36,852 bases of DNA from MHLP01 sp043736515 (GTDB lineage: Bacteria > Patescibacteriota > Minisyncoccia > Phycocordibacterales > UBA6899). Of the stretch, positions 33,571-36,852 are shown one piece after another. The notes beneath the pieces are model-generated. The model did not search any database. It saw only the letters and a program-made list of their open reading frames with translations, and was not told the DNA's origin. Made by a program: the position numbers and the translations under genes. Positions within the stretch are counted from its first letter, which is position 1. Each line of letters opens with the position of its first letter. The DNA is taken from NCBI GenBank assembly GCA_043736515.1, contig JAYTCK010000005.1, forward strand, positions 1-36,852. Direction: 5' to 3'.

Positions 33571-33586
33571 ATACCGTTAACGGTAT
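33571..33586 (+). promoter_or_regulatory. Palindrome covering the tlyA start codon
   Basis: ATACCGTTAACGGTAT is a perfect 16-bp palindrome whose last two bases are the first two of the start ATG (33585). It could be an operator or an RNA hairpin hiding the start codon. Confidence 0.4.
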
Positions 33587-34322
33587 GGAAAATTCACTGC
33601 GTCTTGATAAGGCCCTAGTGCTGCGTGGCACGGTGAGTTCACGGGCACGCGCACAGGCACTTATTGCCGAGGGTAAAGTTTCAGTAAATGGAAAGGCTGT
33701 GCTGGAGCCCGATCGCGCTGTGACAGCCAAAGACATCATTTTACTTCTTGAGGAGGACTTCCCTTGGGTTTCCCGCGGTGGGCTCAAGCTTCTCCACGCA
33801 CTCGATCATTGGCGCATTGACCCTCGGGGCAAAGTCGCGCTTGATATCGGCGCATCAACAGGAGGGTTTACCGATGTACTTCTTGCGAAAGGAGCACGAA
33901 AGATCTATGCCCTTGATGTGGGGCACGGTCAGCTGGCAAAGAAATTCAACAACGATCCGCGCGTAGTTAATATGGAGGGAACACATATTGCTGATACTGT
34001 GCAAGAGGATTTTCCACTGCCGCTCGATCTTATTGTCATTGATGTATCGTTTATTTCCCTGACCAAGGTGTTTCCCAAGGCACGCGAGTTGCTGGGGAGT
34101 GGCGGGCAAATCATTGCTCTCGTGAAGCCTCAATTTGAAGTAGGGAAGCAAGATATAGGAAAGGGTGTAGTAAGAGATAGCTCACTTCATAAGCGTGTAC
34201 TTAATGAAGTAGAGGCTGCGGCACGGAGTATGGGGCTTTCGACACTGGAGACAATTCCATCCCCCATTGAGGGAGGGGACGGCAATAAAGAATTTTTGAT
34301 GCTCCTCCAAACGTCCGATTAG
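33585..34322 (+). CDS. tlyA: TlyA-family rRNA ribose methyltransferase (hemolysin A family)
   Basis: The 245-residue protein has an N-terminal S4 RNA-binding domain (LRLDKALVLRGTVSSRARAQ). A linker (DFPWVSRGGLKLLHAL) typical of the family and an FtsJ-like methyltransferase domain follow, with the SAM motif LDIGASTGGFTDVLL. The acidic D-V-G-H-G-Q-L loop, the VIDVSFISL strand and ALVKPQFE are present. Family members 2'-O-methylate 16S and 23S rRNA; activity on this organism's rRNA is inferred. Length is close to the family norm. Its stop overlaps the stop region of the convergent LOG-family gene by 4 nt. Confidence 0.94.
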   Translation: MENSLRLDKALVLRGTVSSRARAQALIAEGKVSVNGKAVLEPDRAVTAKDIILLLEEDFPWVSRGGLKLLHALDHWRIDPRGKVALDIGASTGGFTDVLLAKGARKIYALDVGHGQLAKKFNNDPRVVNMEGTHIADTVQEDFPLPLDLIVIDVSFISLTKVFPKARELLGSGGQIIALVKPQFEVGKQDIGKGVVRDSSLHKRVLNEVEAAARSMGLSTLETIPSPIEGGDGNKEFLMLLQTSD

Positions 34323-35080
34323 TATCGAATCGGTTGCTTTACAATTATTTTTGTTATCTCATCGTGATCATCAACGATACGAAAAAGATCTAAGTCTTTC
34401 TTGTCGATAGCAGCGTGGGCGCGCAAACAGGTTGTGACGATAAATTCATAAAGTGGTTTCCAAAAATCCGAACCAACAAGAAGAACCGGAATGCGGCGTA
34501 TTTTTCCTGTCTGAATAAGCGTAACAAGCTCAAAAAATTCATCTAGTGTTCCGAACCCTCCCGGATAGAAGATGTAGGCTTCTGCAGAAAACGACATAGT
34601 CGTTTTGCGCGAAAAGAAATAATAGAACGAAAGCGAATCGCTTGTATAAGGATTGAGAATTTGCTCACGAGGAAGCTTGATATTAAGACCGATAGAGGGG
34701 CCGCCGGCTTCCAGAGCTCCGCGGTTTGCTGCCTCCATGATACCGGGACCTCCACCCGTTACAATGCTGTAGCCTAGTTTTGAAAGGTTATATGCCAAGA
34801 TGCGTGCGTCTTTGTAGTGCGGTGTCGATGGTTTAAAGCGTGCTGAACCGTAAAAAGTAACAGAGCGGGGATATTTGAGAATAAATTTCATTCCCTGATC
34901 GAATTCGGTTGCGATGCGTGACGCACGCGCATTTTTTGGCCTTGCGCCTTTTGCCAGCTCTTCGATAGTGTGAGGATCGCGAGAAATATTTTTTTCAGGC
35001 ACATTGACACACACAAGCCCACCTTTGGACGGTACACAGATGACATCTTCTTTAGGGGGTGCTTTTGATTTTAGTGGCAT
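34319..35080 (-). CDS. LOG-family (TIGR00730-type) Rossmann-fold protein
   Basis: This 253-residue protein shows the two family signatures GGGPGIMEAANRGA and PGGFGTLDEFFE, in a Rossmann fold starting VTFYGSARF. LOG proteins remove ribose 5-phosphate from nucleotide monophosphates, in plants to activate cytokinins; in bacteria the natural substrate is often unclear. The N-terminal 60 or so residues are extra and charged. A minus-strand TATACT (35090-35095) ends 9 nt before ATG 35080, so the mRNA has almost no leader. Convergent with tlyA, divergent from the phosphogluconolactonase-like gene. Confidence 0.9.
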   Translation of the reverse strand: MPLKSKAPPKEDVICVPSKGGLVCVNVPEKNISRDPHTIEELAKGARPKNARASRIATEFDQGMKFILKYPRSVTFYGSARFKPSTPHYKDARILAYNLSKLGYSIVTGGGPGIMEAANRGALEAGGPSIGLNIKLPREQILNPYTSDSLSFYYFFSRKTTMSFSAEAYIFYPGGFGTLDEFFELVTLIQTGKIRRIPVLLVGSDFWKPLYEFIVTTCLRAHAAIDKKDLDLFRIVDDHDEITKIIVKQPIRY

Positions 35081-35089
35081 TTCAAAAAT

Positions 35090-35095
35090 AGTATA
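35090..35095 (-). promoter_or_regulatory. -10 box of the LOG-family gene
   Basis: TATACT on the minus strand ends 9 nt before ATG 35080. Confidence 0.5.
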
Positions 35096-35135
35096 TCACA
35101 GAACAACGAACTTTTTGTATCCTAATGAGGAGTGG

Positions 35136-35141
35136 TATAAT
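35136..35141 (+). promoter_or_regulatory. -10 box of the phosphogluconolactonase-like gene
   Basis: TATAAT at 35136-35141 ends 9 nt before the GTG at 35151. It rules out a longer frame starting at 35004. Confidence 0.55.
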
Positions 35142-35150
35142 AGTTTTATC

Positions 35151-35936
35151 GTGTCAACATACCTCAAAACTGTCGGCAATCTGACGCACTATATTCGCAA
35201 AGACAAGGATGAAGCAACAAGTTTTTTTGCAAAGGATATTTCCCGAAAGCTCAAAGAGTTTCGCGACGTAGAACGACGCGACGTCCTTTTTCTTTCTTCG
35301 GGAGGATCTGCGCTCGGCGTGCTCGATAGAATCGACGAGAATGTCATCGGGCCATACCTCACCATCGGTATTTTTGACGAACGCTACGATCCCTCCAATC
35401 GTACTTCAAATTATGCCCAGCTTCGTAAGACAGATTTTTATAAACGCGCGGTCCAGAAAGGGTGTCGACTCATTGACACATCAACACAACGCGGGCAGAC
35501 ACAAATCGAGCTTGCCGATTATTACGAAAACGAATTACGCAGTTGGCGTGCACGGCATCCGCGTGGAGCGATTATGGCGACGATGGGTATTGCCGATGAT
35601 GGACACACGGCAGGGATTATGCCGTTCCCCGAAGATCCTACGCGTTTTCACGACCTCTTTGAACGAGAACGCTGGATCATCGCATACGATGCTACAGGAA
35701 AGAATCCTTTTCCGCTCCGCGTTACAACAACGTTTACCTTTTTGCGACATATCGATCTTATCGGTGTTTTCATGACGGGCGACAAAAAGGGCGTTGTGTT
35801 CAAAAATTTGATTGAGGGTGATGACTGTGCGGAAATGCCGGCTCGTATTGTGAAGACACTTCCGCGTGGAGCGATTTATACAGATGTATCCCTGATTCAA
35901 GCAGCGGGATACAGTGTTCCTAATAAATTTTCCTAG
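35151..35936 (+). CDS. 6-phosphogluconolactonase / glucosamine-6-phosphate isomerase family protein
   Basis: This 261-residue cytoplasmic sugar-phosphate enzyme has the family pattern VLFLSSGGSALGVLDRI (phosphate loop), IGIFDERYDPSNRTSNYAQL and MGIADDGHTAGIMPF. These match 6-phosphogluconolactonases better than NagB, although no experimental choice is possible here. It would act in the oxidative pentose phosphate route, hydrolysing the lactone. The start is GTG 35151, placed by the -10 box. The CAP-domain gene follows after 8 nt, probably in the same transcript. Confidence 0.82.
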   Translation: MSTYLKTVGNLTHYIRKDKDEATSFFAKDISRKLKEFRDVERRDVLFLSSGGSALGVLDRIDENVIGPYLTIGIFDERYDPSNRTSNYAQLRKTDFYKRAVQKGCRLIDTSTQRGQTQIELADYYENELRSWRARHPRGAIMATMGIADDGHTAGIMPFPEDPTRFHDLFERERWIIAYDATGKNPFPLRVTTTFTFLRHIDLIGVFMTGDKKGVVFKNLIEGDDCAEMPARIVKTLPRGAIYTDVSLIQAAGYSVPNKFS

Positions 35937-35944
35937 ATAAAATC

Positions 35945-36852
35945 ATGATGTTGTTTGCTAAACTTGCGGGCGTGTTTCTTGGCGCTATTGGGCTCATCAT
36001 GTTTGTCGCACTTCTTTCAACGGGGGGGGCTCCGCAAGAAATGAATCTTACCGAAATAAGGAAAACTCCACCCGTCGGTACGAGTACGCCAGTACGTTCT
36101 CTGCGTGTTGTTGTGCCTCTTACAACATCAAATCCCGCAACGTCCGCCCCCACTTCAGTCTCAACTCCGGGCGCTCTTATTGTGTCCGAAAAAGTCTCTC
36201 CACCGAAAGCAAGCACTACTCCTACCGTAACAAGCGCCACTCCCTCAGTTCCACCAAAAACAGGGGCACTTAATCAGCCAGATATAATTATTCTGACCAA
36301 CAATGAGCGGTTGCAAATGGGCCTACCTGCGCTCGCGTACAATGTGACACTTGCTTTGATTGCCGAAGTGAAAGCAAAAGACATGATTGCAAAACAGTAT
36401 TTTGCACATGTTTCTCCTTCCGGTATTGATGTTGCGGATCTTGCAGTGAAGTATGGCTATCAGTACAAAAATATTGGAGAGAATCTCGCCCTTGGAGATT
36501 TTGATGATAGCAAAGATGTCGTAAACGGTTGGATGAATTCGCCTGGACATCGCGCAAACATCTTAAACACCGACTTCACCGAGATCGGCGTTTCTGCAAT
36601 CGTGGGGAATTATAATGGTCGCCCTGTCTGGTACTCGGTACAGGAATTTGGGCGCCCGCGGCCCGTGTGTCCGCTTCCCGATACTACACTCGATCAGAAA
36701 ATTACCATGTATCAGTCACAGATCAAGACGACCGAAGCAACGCTGCTTCAATTGAAAACAGAGATTGATGCACCCAATATTGACGAGGAGACGTATCGCA
36801 CAAAGGCAAATGATTATAACACCACAGTACTGCTGTACAATGAGCTCGTCGA
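35945..36852 (+). CDS. CAP (SCP/PR-1) domain extracellular protein, 3' truncated by window end
   Basis: The frame is open from ATG 35945 to the end of the window (302 full codons visible). The protein begins with a membrane anchor (about residues 5-25, AKLAGVFLGAIGLIMFVALL). A Pro/Thr/Ser-rich linker (about 40-110) and a CAP domain follow: LTNNERLQMGLPALAYN, YFAHVSPSG, YKNIGENLALG and VVNGWMNSPGHRANILN. The visible His and Glu positions match the CAP cavity residues. The domain ends in GRPRPVCPLPD, and then a probable coiled coil (QIKTTEATLLQLKTEIDA) runs to the window edge. Bacterial CAP proteins are secreted or surface bound, of mostly unknown activity. An adjacent ATG at 35948 is an equally possible start. 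Confidence 0.85.
   Translation, partial: MMLFAKLAGVFLGAIGLIMFVALLSTGGAPQEMNLTEIRKTPPVGTSTPVRSLRVVVPLTTSNPATSAPTSVSTPGALIVSEKVSPPKASTTPTVTSATPSVPPKTGALNQPDIIILTNNERLQMGLPALAYNVTLALIAEVKAKDMIAKQYFAHVSPSGIDVADLAVKYGYQYKNIGENLALGDFDDSKDVVNGWMNSPGHRANILNTDFTEIGVSAIVGNYNGRPVWYSVQEFGRPRPVCPLPDTTLDQKITMYQSQIKTTEATLLQLKTEIDAPNIDEETYRTKANDYNTTVLLYNELV

Noticed and set aside
35004..35150. N-terminal extension of the phosphogluconolactonase-like protein
   Set aside because: It overlaps the start of the divergent LOG-family gene and lies upstream of the -10 box at 35136.
1..36852. CRISPR arrays, tRNA, rRNA, transposase or phage genes
   Set aside because: No regularly spaced direct repeats, no cloverleaf with T-loop and anticodon arms, and no transposase or phage motifs were found by eye.

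Overview
The window looks like a chromosomal segment of a Candidate Phyla Radiation (Patescibacteria, Parcubacteria-like) bacterium. This is an inference. It rests on many Ser/Thr-rich secreted proteins with DUF2341, Fn3-like, cohesin-like and dockerin modules, on very short or absent 5' leaders (TATAAT-like -10 boxes 6-12 nt before the start codon), and on the general protein style. No rRNA, tRNA, CRISPR array, transposase or phage gene was seen.

Layout. Bases 1-16963 are a cell-surface/secretion region. It holds a 5'-truncated DUF2341/LamG-like surface protein, an Fn3-like repeat protein, a small membrane protein, a MacB/LolD-type ABC ATPase with a long C-terminal extension and its FtsX-type permease. 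These are followed by a second large secreted protein sharing a C-terminal module with the first, a DUF916-like membrane-anchored protein, a protein with a C-terminal dockerin, two membrane-anchored cohesin-like proteins, and (minus strand) a protein carrying both a cohesin-like domain and a dockerin. The last six look like parts of a calcium-dependent surface assembly with no attached glycoside hydrolase. Bases 17058-25119 hold an MgtA-like P-type ATPase, a secreted subtilisin-like protease, a methyltransferase with a repetitive basic tail, a dCMP deaminase-like protein, the ribosome-associated GTPase TypA/BipA and a small membrane protein. Bases 25199-28629 hold an ABC-2 export pair and a DEAD-box RNA helicase. 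Bases 29581-36852 hold a GT4 glycosyltransferase, an amylo-alpha-1,6-glucosidase-like enzyme, a leucine-dehydrogenase-like enzyme, TlyA, a LOG-family protein, a 6-phosphogluconolactonase-like protein and a CAP-domain protein cut by the window end.

The most unusual signal is between the genes. At least eight genes are followed, starting at or within the stop codon, by long (about 60-330 nt) highly folded elements. Several occur as diverged copies in which helices are preserved by compensatory base changes while loop sequences stay the same. One family (E1) has four copies, another (E3) two copies that both start with the same 10-mer GTCTAAACGG directly after a stop codon, and another (E2) two copies. 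Other genes end in ordinary intrinsic terminators. I do not recognise these elements; they may be structured 3' RNAs or mobile/recombining hairpin elements.
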